NCBI GenBank assembly: GCA_914767885.1
Contig: CAJZBQ010000027.1
Span: forward strand, 372,001 to 436,000
DNA length: 64,000 nucleotides
Direction: 5' to 3'
From: Blepharisma stoltei
Lineage: Eukaryota > Ciliophora > Heterotrichea > Heterotrichida > Blepharismidae
A program made the translations under genes and the position numbers. Below are positions 45,744 through 56,232 of this stretch, piece after piece. Below the pieces are notes generated by a model, which worked only from the letters and a program-made list of their open reading frames with translations, made no database searches and had not been told where the DNA came from. Position 1 is the first letter of the stretch; every line of letters starts with the position of its first letter.

Positions 45744-46365
45744 TTATATACATAAAATGGCGATTTAAGCCAACCCGTTCTCTCATGTGACGGTAGCCTA
45801 TGTATATCAGGGTATGGTTTTTGGAGTTGGGGATTGATCTAGCAGGATTTGGTGTCCTGCAGAGAAGTTTTAAGCACAAATCCACTGATTTGTGCTTTAT
45901 CCAATGGACAGTTAATGGTGACTTTTTTTGCCAATAGCACCTGAGCCAGTGGGCGCCCGGAATTGAGTAGGATGGATTGCCTGCTGCTACTGCGATCTGT
46001 CACGAACTGCAGAAGCGGTTGAGTTTTTCTTCAGGGATGACCTGAGAAAAAGGGAAGGCAGATGAGACAACAAGGTAAGTCTCTCCGGCTCAAGGGCTCC
46101 GATAAGAACAAGACCGGCCAAGATGAAGGGTGGGGCAGAGTAACTAGGCGGCTGAAGGGAAAAATTTTGAAATTATGGTGCCGGCAAAGTTTTCGACCCA
46201 ACAGGACAATACTATTATCGAGAACCAGGGGTTTCTGCCTGTGCAAGTTGCAAGAGGTGAAAGTCACCTAATTTGGCTGTGCCGCCAGGTAATAGCGCCG
46301 CACAAAATGTTATCGATGATAGCGGGGACTATAAACTCAGCATGATCTAATCTAAGTGGGCAGGT
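45744..46365 (+). mobile_element. GC-rich retroposon F (same subfamily as A and I)
   Basis: The head ATATACATAAAATGGCGAT and the internal blocks shared with A and I (GAGTTTTTCTTCAGGGATGACCTG-type region near 46020, GGTTTCTGCCTG near 46230) define it. The tail is near GATCTAATCTAAG at about 46345. No matching target duplication was found, so the 3' limit is approximate. Confidence 0.65.
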
Positions 46366-46383
46366 TGATTCGACACGTCATTT

Positions 46384-47100
46384 TTAAGTAATTGTAGTTT
46401 TTGATATCACAAAAGTTTGTTTAGCAGCTGGCGTTGGTAATTTATTATCTCTTGTGAGCTGTTGTATTAAAATGTCAAACAATTGATTGACATTTTCCCC
46501 AGTATATGCTGAGCACTCTATAAACGGAATTCCTAGCTGACTTGCAAGTTTTTTCCCCTGATCATAAGAAACCTGTCTATTTAATGAGTCACTTTTGTTT
46601 CCACAAAGTACAATTGCTGAAGTCCCATCTGTATTTTTAGCTCCATGTCTTTTCTTTCTCTTCCAGCCATTTGCTGGCACCATTTGACTGAAACATTTTT
46701 CTATTAGAAATTTCAACGATAGTGCATCGAAAATGTCAGCTGGGGAAAAAATCGCGACCAAAAGATATAATACCGTATTTTTATTATAATCATCAAGAAA
46801 AGTTTGAATCTTCTCAAACGAAAAAAGGCTTGTAATATCATAAACGAGAATAGCAGCATTACACCCATTATAATAAAGTCGATTTATATGATGGAATCTC
46901 TCTTGTCCAGCTGTATCCCAGATCATCAGCTTAAAAAATTGTCCGTTGTAATTATGCAATTTGGTTTTGAAATCGACCCCAATTGTTGTCATGTAGTTAG
47001 AAGAAAAGACACAGTTCTCTTCAGTCGCTCTGATTAGCAAGCAGGTCTTCCCAACCCCATAACTTCCTAAGGTGATGACCTTGTACGACGGAAATTCCAT
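46384..47100 (-). CDS. Rab-like small GTPase with an insert and no prenylation cysteines
   Basis: The protein is 238 aa. The G-domain motifs are complete: GSYGVGKT (P-loop), TTIGVDF (switch I, Rab effector type), WDTAGQE (switch II), GNKSD and ECSAYTG. This is a Rab-family fold in membrane traffic. Two features are odd. Between FLDDYNKN and IVLCGNKSD there are about 55 residues instead of about 10, including a hydrophobic run (LYLLVAIFSPADIFDALSL) and a basic patch (KRKKRHG). The C-terminus (..FVISKTTIT) lacks the Cys residues used for prenylation. Retroposon F ends just beyond its stop. Part of the insert could be an in-frame short IES. Confidence 0.82.
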   Translation of the reverse strand: MEFPSYKVITLGSYGVGKTCLLIRATEENCVFSSNYMTTIGVDFKTKLHNYNGQFFKLMIWDTAGQERFHHINRLYYNGCNAAILVYDITSLFSFEKIQTFLDDYNKNTVLYLLVAIFSPADIFDALSLKFLIEKCFSQMVPANGWKRKKRHGAKNTDGTSAIVLCGNKSDSLNRQVSYDQGKKLASQLGIPFIECSAYTGENVNQLFDILIQQLTRDNKLPTPAAKQTFVISKTTIT

Positions 47101-47542
47101 TACAAGTGATTTATTTCAACATAAAAGATCATTTTCTTAATTATTCCACACATTTTTTGTGTTAATAAAGTCTTAAATTTGAATTAAACGATTATTATTA
47201 AGCAATGCCTGATGATGGTTAAAGCCAGATTTCTAATGAATTTTGTCTTTTTTCCATCCTGACTTTGATGCTTCTTTCTTTGTTTTCCTGTCTGAGTTCG
47301 TCCACAAATGGTCAAGCATAAACCCCCCTCAATGCCAAACTGCCCGGTCTTGATAATAAGAAAATAAGGGATATTACTGTATTTTGGCTTCTAATCTGTT
47401 AAAATGCGATAATTAAGCAATATACAGCGTAATTATGTGCTAGCTCCTTTATTTATTAGTCTAAAAATTTTTGCAGAGAGGAGAGACATGAAATAAAGTA
47501 CTAAATATATATGTAAGCATGTTAAAATCGCGTTTTAATAGC
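47101..47542. other. Intergenic, no gene seen
   Basis: AT-rich spacer between the start of the Rab-like gene and the 3' end of the coiled-coil gene. No repeats with matched ends were seen. Confidence 0.45.
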
Positions 47543-48388
47543 TTAGGAGCGAAAATAATACCATATATTTATAATATCTCTTGCTATCAAGACTATGTAG
47601 TTTGGTATTGGAGTGGTGAGGGCAGGGGTGGGTTTTATGCTCGATCACACAAACTCTTCGCTCAAATTTTGGATCTCTGACCACGTGCTCTTTTTCTGGG
47701 CTTTTCTATCTCCTAAAGGAGATGCCTTCTTTACGACGCCTCTTTGCTTGTTCAGTTCAACAGCTTTTATTCGCAGCTCTTCAAGTGCTTGGCTGACTTG
47801 CTCGTTTTCCGCGCCCAACTTTTCTCTAACTCTCCCCCCTACGTGAGTAAACAAAGCTATTGTAAAATCCTTGTTTTTATGAAATTTTTAATGAAATGTC
47901 TAGCTATTTTATTTAATTTTAAGCAGCTTGCATTTAGAAAATACATTTTTAAAATTAAATTTATCTATAAATTTATATATAATTTTAAATAAAAATTAGC
48001 CCTCTTTGTGTTTAAAAGGACAAAATGTTTTTATTTGCTCACAAAGGGGAGGAGTAAGTTGATTCAACTTAGCTTGGTCGTGGCTGAGCTTGGCCCTTAA
48101 TTCATTAAGTTCCATGCGTTGTTGCTGAACAGCTAGTTTTTCTTTTTTAAGAATTTCCTCTTCGCTGTTTAACGACTTTTCTTGATTTTTGAGCGTCTCT
48201 GATAGTTTTATCATAGCCATCCTGTCTTTAGCCAACTTCAGCTTTTGTTCTTTGGCATTTCTGACCATGTCCCGTAATTTGGATTTGTTCTCTGGCATGT
48301 TGTAGTTAGTAGGACTAGGAATGGCAATGTCAAGCTCAGTTCCAGAGATGATTACTTCGTAATTCGGTAACACATTAAGCCTGTACAT
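47543..48388 (-). CDS. Coiled-coil protein, split by a family-1 IES
   Basis: The protein is about 205 aa after removal of the IES at 47827. A short N-terminal strand-rich part (MYRLNVLPNYEVIISGTELD) is followed by a long coiled coil rich in Lys, Glu and Gln that runs through the IES site (HDQAKLNQL-REKLGAENEQVSQ). The tail after KKSTWSEIQNLSEEFV reads through a UGA as Trp and ends at TAA 47543; this last piece is less certain. No named family is recognised. The coiled-coil heptad pattern continuing in register across the excised IES supports the join. Confidence 0.65.
47827..48054. mobile_element. MITE-like IES, family 1, short copy
   Basis: The segment is 228 bp between TA at 47827 and TA at 48055. 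The left end is TAactctcccccctacgtga. The right end carries ccctctttgtgtttaaaagg and atttgctcacaaaggggagg as a hairpin pair. The second direct copy seen in longer members is missing at the left. Confidence 0.85.
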
Positions 48389-48749
48389 TATTTTATAATT
48401 ATTAAGACTTACCTCCCATAGAAACTAATGGAGCCAATCTTTGGTGACTTTTTAGTTTAAATAGGTTAATAAAAATAAAAATCAGGCAGTATAATCATGA
48501 CTATCCAGATTTATCCGGCTTAAAAATTTAAAAAGTTCTAAAATTTCAATAGATTATCTGTAGGCTAATAGTTTTAATATCGTATTAGTAAGGATGACGA
48601 TTATGCATATGAAAAAAATGTGTTATCATTTTTGTTTTAAATTAGCTCAGAAATTACAAATTCAAATTTTAATCAAAAATAACTTTAGAGATTGAGAAAA
48701 TATTTTCTCAGTTTGAAGCAGAGATTAAGCAGGTAAATAATTTTATAAA
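48389..48749. other. Intergenic, no gene seen
   Basis: AT-rich spacer between two minus-strand genes. No features were recognised. Confidence 0.45.
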
Positions 48750-49190
48750 TTAGCTTGATTTTAACAGATTCCTGGGACTTCTATAAAAGGTTGAAGGGCG
48801 CGTTGGCTCTTTACTTAATTCTTCTCTGCTCATTCCTCGAGCTGAAATTGAGTTTCAAGGCTTATTATACTGTTTAAATAGCAGTGGCGCTTCTTGCAAG
48901 CTGCTTTTTAGTCTGTTTCCAGCTTTTCTCTCGCTATATCGAATATTTGAAATTTTCCTATCAATTCCTTTAACCTCATTAAGGATTTCTTGAGGTGAAA
49001 GAGACTCAAAGATGATGCTATTTTTCTTCGTGTTTGCTTTGCTTGAATTTCGAGTATCCGCATCCTCACTTTCATTTAGCTTGTCTTTCTCAATATTGGA
49101 TAGTTGAACAGGCATAAAATTTTTCATGCGTTTTAAAGCTGCTTCTTCATCAGTTAGCTTCACTTCTAGCTTTGACTGAGACTTTGTCAT
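48750..49190 (-). CDS. Small helical protein; start uncertain
   Basis: The protein is about 146 aa from the ATG at 49190 to TAA at 48750, with one UGA read as Trp near the end (NKPWNSIS). It is Lys/Glu/Ser rich (KLEVKLTDEEAALKRMKNF, ESLSPQEILNEVKGIDRKIS) and no family is recognised. The frame remains open upstream for about 50 more codons (..IPTLIKEKFKSKAVPSEQ, ..PIYKPAEM) without an ATG, and those codons look protein-like. The true start may therefore lie further upstream behind an unrecognised intron or IES. Confidence 0.5.
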
Positions 49191-49393
49191 CTCGGCTGGC
49201 TTATAAATGGGGATTAGGTCTATATCTTGTTCAGACGGGACAGCTTTTGACTTGAATTTCTCTTTTATCAGCGTTGGGATTCGATTTGGCTTTCTTGTGA
49301 ATAGCTTTTCATCTTGAAAAGAGGATTCTGAATATGAATAATTAAGCTCATTTATTTTTTAGTAGATTGAATTATATGAACTATATAAAATAT

Positions 49394-52207
49394 TTAGCTT
49401 AAAAATAAAGGTTTTATCTTTTTTCTAAAAATAAAATAATTCGCTCTATTTAAGTATAAATTTGATTTTAATCTTGTGTATAAAAATGTAAGTGAATTGA
49501 ATAGTTTCCCTAACTGTCTTTGAAACTTTGAATGGCCAAGTTCAGTCAAGTTGCAAATGATCAGAAATGGGTCTATTATTGTGTCTTTCTTTAATTTAAA
49601 AAACTCTTCTAGAGATTTGACATCAACAAAGTAACTAATAAATGGCTGTTTTTTTAATAATTTCCCTATCCTTTTTTTCTCAGCCTCATCATCAATAAAA
49701 TTTCCTAGACAATCAATAAAATGAGTGATTCGCAATGACATGTATGGCAAAACTTCTTTTGTGAACCTTTTCATCGACATTCCTTCCGGAGAATTTTCAG
49801 GAATCTCGATATAAGCGTTTGCCTCTTCTTTTGGAGGATTTTTACTGGTATTTTCATTGTTTCTTTTCCTTCAAAATCCTTTTTGAAGCTCTTCTATTAT
49901 TTCATATGCATTGATAAAGGCTCTTTCTTTGGTAAAAGTAATTGCATCTGAGCTTGAATTCATATTTTTAATATGTTTAAAGGACGTTATTGATAAATTC
50001 AACATCAATAAATAGAACCTCAATAAATTGTCTTCAGATTCAGCTACATCTTCAGTCAGGGAGGTTAAAATCTTCATATCTTCTAAGGAAGATTTTAACT
50101 GATTATAAGTTTCCGTTACATTAATTTCTGCTAGCAAAATATTATCATTTTCCTTTACCAATTCATGAAGATTTCCATCTAAATTTGCAAGTTCCTGTTG
50201 CCTTTCAAGAAACTCATACGTAAGTTCTTGGAATCTAGAGCTTAGGGATGCATCTTGATATATAAAAAACTTATACATACCAGCTAAATGGTCAGCTGTC
50301 TCATACGTCAGCTGCTGGCACTGGGGTTTTTCGTGCCTTTCCATGATTTCGTTAATGATTCTCATGTTTTCTTTGTAAGATTTATAAGTATTTTCCAGTA
50401 CTCTTTTTTCCTCTTTCTCCACTTCATATTTTTCTATTTGGCTTTCCAGTGCTTGCATATAATTATCCCTAACTCCACTCTTATTTAGATAGCAAGTCCA
50501 TTAGGCAGAGAGAAGGTTAGTCCCTCTGTTAGTGAGCAGAAATTAACATTGGTATAAATTATATTTTTATGTGTGCTTATCAAAAGCACCATAAACAAAA
50601 AATTTAGAATACCTATTTATAATAAATAAGGGCATACCTTTATCCTCTGTATATATAAATAGGATGACCTTAATCATTATGAGTATTCCTATGAGGTATT
50701 ATAATATTTTGATATAAAGACCTAATGATTATAATAATGAAATCTCTAGCAAATCATTTAAATTTAAGATATTGAGTTTTAAAACAGAATTTATAAATTA
50801 GATTTTTCATTTTAAATAATATATTGAATTTTGTAAAATATAGTTTAGCCTCAATTAACGAGCAGCATATCTTACTATTAGCCAAGGTGAGAATAAGTGT
50901 TTTCTGATCAGTTCATTTCATAAGATTAAAGCTTATCCTTTCAATCAATTTTTCGATTTCCTCTTTTACTTCTTCTAATTTTTGTTTTTTTTGGTTGAAC
51001 TGAGAAGAGAACTCATGTCTCCTTTTCTGCATTTCCTGTTCAAAAATCATCGTTTCTTTTTGACCCAGGATCAAGTTGCTAATTGCTTTCCTTTTAGAAT
51101 AAATAAAATGATGACGCCTCGGCCCTGGCATTTCCTCCCATAATACATCCTGAAGCACAATTTATTTATATTCGGCAAGGTTTTGCCAATCCAGAAATGG
51201 GCAGCAATGTTATATAAGCAATTCTGGCAATACACAGAGCCTAACCCTAGCCCGCTTTCAGGATTTGATTTTACATCGAGGGAAACGGTAGGTCAGAGTT
51301 GGAAAGGGAAAGCTCAGCAGCATCCGCAGGCAAGGCATAGGCCATTCGGGCATCTCCCTAACGTGAAATTGGGAACTACGCCCATGGTTTGAATTTTCCC
51401 TTTTTGCCGACAGTCCACCAGAAATTCCAATTTTTGGGATTTTGTATGGAAAACCTTCGTTTAAAGCAAGCAGCATGCCGCAGAGGTCCATGTCTTCTCA
51501 CTCAACACTGGAGCCAACAAGACAAGGAGGAAACGGAGACACAGAACCTTACTTCATAGGTGCCATGGAGTCAGGTGGAAAGGTGATCTTCGAGCTTTCA
51601 CTCTCCAGGTGAGTTATCTAACTCAAAAAAATTCTCCCTGTCGATTTGGCAAATAGGGTAATCCCCAAACTGTAATTTAAGTTTAAGTTTAAGCTTTCCT
51701 TTTCGAAAGAATTGAAGCAGTGTGGCTTTTCGTCACTCGGTGGTGAGCTTCATTTAAGTGTTGGATTCTCTCCTGCCATATTAAATTCGTTTTTTTCTCT
51801 TTCGCTAGCAGCGCTTCAACCCTGATTTTTTCTTGTTCAGCGTCTTCGCTCATTTCTTCTATTTTTTTCAGCTGTTCCAGGACATCATCTTTGCTGGGGA
51901 TGATAGAGAAAGTGCTTGATGCACTCCTTACTGAAATGGAATCTGAATAGGTAGTGATAAACATGTTTTTCCCAGAATGATAAGAATTTATGCTATTTCA
52001 TGAGCGGTTGTCTACCTCAGATTTGAGTTTCGTCAGTTTTGCTTCTTTTTCCACATTTGACGCAATAAGTTTGTTCAGAATCCGTTTTAATTTGAGCTGA
52101 TCCGTAAATGAGACTTTTTCGTGCTTGTCAGCTTCCAAGAGATAATTGCTATAGTCAGCTTCTAATTCAGCTTTAGTTTCTTTAGCTACAACTGCAAGAG
52201 ATTTCAT
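49394..52207 (-). CDS. Large coiled-coil protein with one IES and one retroposon in exons
   Basis: The protein is about 597 aa after removing the IES at 50464 and retroposon G at 51100. Long coiled-coil stretches fill most of it (LKRILNKLIASNVEKEAKLT, VLEQLKKIEEMSEDAEQEKI, IFEQEMQKRRHEFSSQFNQK, ESQIEKYEVEKEEKRVLENT). The C-terminal 130 residues look globular (LRITHFIDCLGNF, LIICNLTELGHSKF). Both joins are in frame: SILSKRKA-ISNLILGQ at the retroposon and LTLAN-NYMQALESQ at the IES. UGA is Trp at three places. No family is recognised; it is divergent from the small acylated protein at 52276 with 68 bp between starts. Confidence 0.7.
50464..50875. mobile_element. Family-1 IES, diverged, in the coiled-coil gene
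   Basis: The segment is 412 bp between TA at 50464 and TA at 50876. The left end reads TAtccctaactccactctta. The inner copy ggttagtccctctgttagtg and the right part tcaattaacgagcagcatat are degraded family-1 repeats. Removal restores the frame, so the copy must still be excised despite decay. Confidence 0.8.
51100..51692 (+). mobile_element. GC-rich retroposon G
   Basis: The element is 593 bp between GCTTTCCTTTTAGAA (51085-51099) and GCTTTCCTTTTCGAA (51693-51707), one mismatch in 15. The head is TAAATAAAATGATGACGCC and the tail is three TTTAAG units. Internal sequence (GGTTTTGCCAATCCAGAAAT, GGGCAGCAATG) is shared with K and L. Confidence 0.9.
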
Positions 52208-52275
52208 ATAAGTGTTTAATGTGAGAAAATGGTTTTATCTAAAATATCACGTAAACTGTTACAATAAATTGTAAA

Positions 52276-52464
52276 ATGGGATGCGGAGCTTCTAAGTGTG
52301 GGGTAAAAAAATTCAAAACTTCGGAATTGCTGTTTGAAGACCAAAATAGTAAAAAATTTGCGGCAGGGGTGACGATTCAAGATGAAAAGCAGGATGAAAT
52401 CGTCATTGAAGACTTAAGTATAATACATTCACAAAGGATTAATACAAATCCTTCTACTCAGTAG
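52276..52464 (+). CDS. Small N-terminally acylated-type protein (MGCGAS start)
   Basis: The protein is 62 aa with start MGCGASKCGVKK. Gly2 followed by Ser6 fits the N-myristoylation consensus, and Cys3 and Cys8 are likely palmitoylation sites, so membrane attachment is expected. The rest is polar, with an acidic segment (DEKQDEIVIEDLS) and no other domain. Such MGCxxS leaders are common in short ciliate and apicomplexan membrane-peripheral proteins, but the role is unknown. The start is 68 bp from the divergent start at 52207, and it ends with TAG. Confidence 0.6.
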   Translation: MGCGASKCGVKKFKTSELLFEDQNSKKFAAGVTIQDEKQDEIVIEDLSIIHSQRINTNPSTQ

Positions 52465-52851
52465 CGTGGAAAACCCGACAAATATCAAGTAAACTATAAT
52501 TAATTTTTCTGGCAAGGAATCTATTCTTTTCCTGAATTATTTTAAAAATATTCTGTTTTTTAAATTTTGAGATTGTTTATGAAATTCATAATCAATCAAA
52601 ACCAAATTTAGAGGAAAGTTTTTCAATGAATTTTCTTCTATACTGACGAACAAATGGGAGATTCCGATTTATTTAAAAGATTCTCAACAGCTTTTATTTA
52701 GATGAATTTATAAATATTTGGCATTTATATTATTTTATGAATTCTATAAAATTTGGCAAAGAGGTGTATAATATCAGTTAATTCATTCAACGTCTTAATT
52801 AAATCATATCAAGAAGCATATTTAATTATACTACAATTAATTAAATTACAT
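52465..52851. other. Intergenic, convergent 3' ends
   Basis: AT-rich DNA between the small MGCGAS gene and the FG/NPF gene. No gene or element ends were recognised. Confidence 0.45.
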
Positions 52852-55800
52852 TTACTTTTGCTCTGGCCGCTTTGCCTTTAAAAACTTTCGATCTGGAAAA
52901 GCGCCCAAATTAAAAGTTCTTTGTGATGTATTAACTTAACTTAAATTTGCTTTAAAGTCTTCCAGCTTGATATCTCCGCACGCTTTCGAGGATCCCAAAA
53001 CCTGCTTGCCAATCTTGGGCCTCTTCTCCCACGACCAAGGCTTGCATGCTCCGCTGAGTTTCGACGGGTTAGGAGAGACTCCACCTTGCATATGCTTCAC
53101 GTCATGTCGGGTGCTATGAAAGGCAAAAGTTAGCCCGATGCCTCCGGAACCGGTAGGGAAAGAACTCACGGCCCAAAAACCATTCGGATAATTAAAACTT
53201 TTGACTGGAGTGACCACCAGCTGACTCCCAAAGTTTACCCACCCCATACGGCAGCTCTAGGCATGCTAAGGGTTAGAGTTAAAGGGCCTGAACCTTGGTT
53301 TAGGCTATAAAGCAACTTTTGCGCCAAAATGGTGGGACGTCGTCGAGGACCTATTTTGTCACCACCTCCATTTTAATTATGTGATGTATTAGGAAATGGA
53401 TTCTCAAAGGGGTTTTTTATTTCTTGTGTAACACTTGCAACCCTACTCATATTGATATCAATATTAGGGATAGGAAAATTGGACTGAATTTGCTGATTTG
53501 ATCTAGCTTGGGTGCTTTGGGATTGAGAGATTCCAAATTGAGGCTGATAAGCTATAGGAGCAACTGTAGGAGGCTGAGTAGTGTTTTGAATTAAAGGATC
53601 AAAAATTGAAGAACTTTGGTGGAAATTGCTTTTAAATGGCTTAGATGAAGATAATTGAGCAGCATCGGCTGAGGTGCGATATGAATTAGGCAGAGAATCT
53701 GAAAAAGATGTGATTAAAGGAGTATTATTTATTGACATAGGCTGGCTATATTGAATTGAGCCTGATGTTGAAGTAGCTGTTTTAAGGCTTTGAAATGGAT
53801 TGATATCGACATTTAAAGAATTTGCTGGAGCTAAAGGAAGCTGGCTAAACGGGTTGGTTGAAAATGAGTTGTTCTGGCCACCAAAAACAAATAAAGGCTT
53901 TACATAATTTTTTTCATTATTTATATTGGCTGCAGATGAAAATGATGATAAAGGCAGTTTTGATAAAAATGGATTTGAAGATGTTGTAGAAGAAATATCA
54001 AACTTTTGTAGCTGCCTTTTATCTTCCTCAATATTTGAATCTGCTTTATTGGCTTCTAATTTTTTATTGGCCTGCTATATACATAAAATGGCATGTGATG
54101 TCCAACCCGTCCTCTCATAGCTGTTGCATGTGCATATTCTGGTATGGTTTCTAAAGTTAGGAGTTAGCCCAGCAACACTAGAACCCCAAAGCAAGGGGTC
54201 TAAGTATGGAGCTGCTGTTTCATGGCTTAGCCAGAAGGGCAGTAGCTCGTAAATTCTTTTTGCAAGCAACGCCCAAGTCAGTGAGTGCCCGAAATGGAGC
54301 AGGATGACTTACCTGCTCAAGCTTCTGCGGTGGTCTGTATTAATCGCAGGAGCTATTGAGTATTTTTTTTGAAGATGATTGGAAAAAGTAATGGAGGCTT
54401 CCTTCAGTTAAGGGCTCCAATTCAGAGGAACGACACTGACCAGACTAATAGTCAGGGTAGATAAACTAAATGGACCAGGGTGAATATGGTATTTCCTGTC
54501 CTCAAAGGGTTTTAACCTTAAAGGTCTGTCCTAAAAGATTTTATCTATCAAAGGTCTGACCTGAAAGGGTTTTACTGGCAAAGGTCTTGACCAAAAGGTA
54601 AATGCAGCTACCGAGAAGCCAGGAGTTTCGGCCTGGGCTCAGAGTTGCCAAAGGTGGAAGCCGCCCAATTCGCTTGGCTTCTAGCAGGCTTCTCCGAAGC
54701 CGACAGAACGTCACACATTGGAGATGAGACCTAAAGCATCCAGAACTAATTAATTTATTAGTCTGCTCTGGCATCTTGAATAAATTTATTATTGGCTGAT
54801 TTTTGGCTGCCTCATAAATTTTCGATTCAAAAGGATTCAAAACAGAATCATTCTTTATGAGCAATTCAGATTTCCCAGGATGTTCAGCTGTTTTCTTGTC
54901 AGACTCTTTACTTTTCTCATCCTTATCAAAATTGGGAGTCGAATGCTCAGTTTTTACAGATTCCATCTCAACCTTTTCTTTTTCTTCATTTTCATTGATT
55001 TTTTCAAGTGCTTTATTATTATTTTTTACAAAAAATGAATTTGAATCATTCGAATTTTTTGTCGGAGAAACTGCATTTAATTCTTGAGATTGGCCACCAA
55101 AGCTTACTGCAGGTGATGAAGGCTCTTCAATATTTTGACTTCCAGCTTGCATGCTTGATTCTTCTGAAGACTTTTCTTTTTCTTCTTGTATATTTTCTAA
55201 GTGAATTGATTTAGCGTCCCCTAGTATCATTTCTACTGGCTTTTGTTTAGTTTCCCCTTTAAAAGATACTTCTGTGGATCTTTGTTTAGTTTCCTCTTTC
55301 CAATTTTTTTTTAGTTGCAATGTTGAATCGGGGTCGGGCGCCTGACTAGTTGACTGATTCTTAAAATCAGAGGATTGCACTTTGTTGAGATTCCAAATTT
55401 CTTTTTCTGTATCTTTTACGATTTTAGTCTTTGCTATGTTTTCGTCTTCCTTTATAAATTTGCTATTGTCATTTTTTTCTGGCTCGTCTTTAAAGTCGCA
55501 GGACTGAATTTTGTTAAAATTTTCTTTTTCAGCATCTTTGATGATTGTCACAGTCTTCACTATTATTTCTTTTTCCTTTCTCATTATGCTATTGTTATTT
55601 TTTTCTGGCTCATTCTTGTTTTGCTTATCTGTTAACTTGATGTGCATTTTCCTTCATGGCGGAATTTTAATTTTATTTTCAGGGATAATTGGCTTAAACG
55701 ATTCTCTCTCTACTGCAGTCGATTGCTCAGAATTTATCACACTTAGCATTAAACTTTCTTCTTTTTTCAATCTTTTTGCTTGATAAGGCGTAATTTCTTC

Positions 55801-56169
55801 AAATGGCCGCTTTAACTCCGAATCTCTTATCTCGAATCTTCCTGGGGTGGGGGCTGAAGTTCCAGTATCTGTATGAAGAGGCTTTGGCTGAGATATACTA
55901 TCTTCTATGAACTCAGAAATAGGATAAATTTTTTTCAAGCTTGAAAAGGCATCTCTTGAAATCACTCCTATTTGGGCGGGGGGGAAAATATAGTTTCAAA
56001 TGCTTGAACAAGCTGAACTTAAAGCAAATTTAGCACGTTTTATACCAAGTTTTAATATAGAATAAGGTCCTTCGTTTTGTAAAAAAGCACCTTCTGCTGA
56101 TTCTGCTAATCGTCGTGTAATTTCGCAGTGTGGAGGCGATAGAAATCTATAGCCAATTCTATGAGACAT
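52852..56169 (-). CDS. FG/NPF-repeat nucleoporin-like protein with two retroposons in the exon
   Basis: The protein is about 722 aa after removal of retroposons I (54077) and H (52934). The N-terminal 120 residues contain a possible amphipathic stretch and a basic motif (AKRLKKEE). The centre is Lys/Glu/Ser rich and disordered. The C-terminal 200 residues carry scattered NPF, FG and PxFG units (FVFGGQNN, STNPFSQL, INPFQSL, QPQFGISQ, NPFENPF). Composition suits a nuclear-basket nucleoporin (Nup1/Nup153/Nup60 type), but there is no decisive domain; an endocytic NPF adaptor is another reading. UGA is Trp at two sites near the N-terminus. Both joins keep the frame (EQTNKKLEANK; PFPNTSQRTFNL). The start is 63 bp from the importin alpha start, head-to-head. 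Confidence 0.65.
52934..53379 (-). mobile_element. GC-rich retroposon H
   Basis: The element is 446 bp between perfect copies of TGTGATGTATTA (52922-52933 and 53380-53391). On the minus strand the head is AATTAAAATGGAGGTGGTG and the tail AATTTAAGTTAAGT. Excision extends the host protein by about 25 residues (QRTFNLGAFPDRK..). Confidence 0.88.
54077..54753 (+). mobile_element. GC-rich retroposon I
   Basis: The element is 677 bp between TTTATTGGCCTGCT (54063-54076) and TTTATTAGTCTGCT (54754-54767), two mismatches in 14. The head is ATATACATAAAATGGCATG. It shares 3'-half blocks with A (GTTTCGGCC.GGGCTCAGAG, AGGTGGAAG). It contains AAAGG-TCTG-ACC-type short tandem variation near 54490-54600. Confidence 0.85.
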
Positions 56170-56232
56170 CTTAATTATAACTATGAAGAAAATGAGGGTA
56201 ATTTTATATAAAAATTTATAAAAAGGAGGGAA

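Noticed and set aside
45008-46271. Several GC-rich frames (45008+, 44971-, 45374+, 46031-, 46062+) as genes
   Set aside because: They are in retroposons E and F or element N, have codon use unlike the AT-rich genes, and overlap on both strands.
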